Position numbers and translations under genes: made by a program. Source: Hydrogenothermaceae bacterium (GTDB taxonomy: Bacteria > Aquificota > Aquificia > Aquificales > Hydrogenothermaceae). Taken from it: 5,364 nucleotides of DNA. Below, piece after piece: positions 5,194 to 5,364 of this stretch. Under the pieces are notes generated by a model, which saw nothing but the letters and a program-made list of their open reading frames with translations, was not told the DNA's origin and made no database searches. Position 1 is the stretch's first letter. The number at the start of each line of letters is the position of its first letter. The stretch lies in assembly GCA_026985705.1 (NCBI GenBank), contig JALSPY010000017.1, forward strand, positions 1 through 5,364. The letters are read 5' to 3'.

Positions 5194-5364
5194 CAACATA
5201 TCTCGTTGCCCTAAAAGGGTTGCAACGAAAACTAAACGGGATATGAAAAGAAGAAAAACGAAACAATAAAAAGAGAAAGTAGCCGTAAGTCTGGCAGGTA
5301 AATTTTCTGTCAGATAGCGGTAGCAAGGTGTGGTGACCACCTATGTAGGGTAAGGTTGCATTAA
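5194..5364 (+). ncRNA. Candidate structured non-coding RNA, class unknown, probably continuing past the right edge
   Basis: There is no credible protein here, but a run of helices can be drawn. Helix 1: CATATCT 5197-5203 with GGATATG 5239-5245 (one U-G pair). Inside it are CGTTGC 5204-5209 with GCAACG 5222-5227 and CC 5210-5211 with GG 5217-5218, leaving 5228-5238 unpaired on one side. A purine-rich linker follows (5246-5279; 31 of 34 bases are A or G). Helix 2: TCTGGCAG 5290-5297 with CTGTCAGA 5307-5314 (eight pairs, one G-U), sitting on GCCG 5282-5285 with CGGT 5318-5321. Helix 3: AGGTG 5326-5330 with CACCT 5338-5342, or alternatively GTGG/CCAC within it. G-U pairs and mismatched internal loops are more typical of RNA than of a DNA-binding palindrome. 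I see no tmRNA, RNase P, SRP, 5S rRNA, tRNA or common riboswitch motif. The strand is inferred from the promoter. Structure was drawn by eye, without energy calculation or covariation. Confidence 0.5.

Noticed and set aside
5204..5245. A CRISPR repeat unit, suggested by the GTTGC...GGGATATGAAA appearance.
   Set aside because: Only one copy is present and no spacer-repeat periodicity is seen in the window. The complementarity to CATATC upstream is better explained as an RNA helix.
5282..5321. Group II intron domain V, suggested by AGCCGTAAG near the start of a hairpin.
   Set aside because: The loop is nine bases rather than a GNRA tetraloop, the lower stem is only four pairs, and the stem lengths and bulge do not match the 34-base domain V pattern.
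5080..5340. Minus-strand 86-residue open frame.
   Set aside because: No ribosome binding site precedes its GTG, the product resembles no family I recognise, and it is antisense to the region of paired RNA-like helices, which explains its odd composition.

Overview
The window is AT-rich DNA with AGA/AGG arginine codons, ATA isoleucine codons and proteins rich in K, E and I. This composition, the gene set and the compact gene spacing fit a thermophilic bacterium, most plausibly of the Aquificota (Sulfurihydrogenibium/Persephonella type). That assignment is an inference from sequence character, not a database result.

Positions 1-4949 are ordinary housekeeping genes, all on the plus strand. The window opens inside alaS (alanyl-tRNA synthetase): the editing domain and C-terminal C-Ala domain are present, and about 410 N-terminal residues lie off the left edge. 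Fourteen bases after its stop begins a 280-residue membrane-anchored ClpP/SppA-fold serine peptidase of the SDH (formerly DUF114) family. A 210-base, gene-free, very AT-rich spacer follows, carrying a perfect 8-bp inverted repeat around a possible -10 box. Then come secD (TTG start) and secF, the proton-driven accessory subunits of the Sec translocon. The secF ribosome binding site overlaps the secD stop codon. The usual partner yajC is not next to secD.

Positions 4950-5364 are different. A near-consensus promoter overlaps the end of secF. It is followed by a perfect small palindrome and the start of a CopG/ribbon-helix-helix antitoxin-like gene. The protein stops resembling its family after about 20 residues, near position 5050, as if the gene was broken by an insertion or deletion. 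The remaining 300 or so bases hold no credible protein gene. They hold an imperfect 44-base hairpin (5118-5161), a perfect TTGACA -35 box with a plausible -10, and, starting just after the predicted transcription start, a series of helices, some with G-U pairs or mismatches, separated by an almost pure-purine linker. This looks like a structured non-coding RNA running towards or past the right edge. It is the most interesting part of the window. I cannot assign it to a known RNA class; an RNA that precedes a mobile-element nuclease gene beyond the window is one hypothesis.
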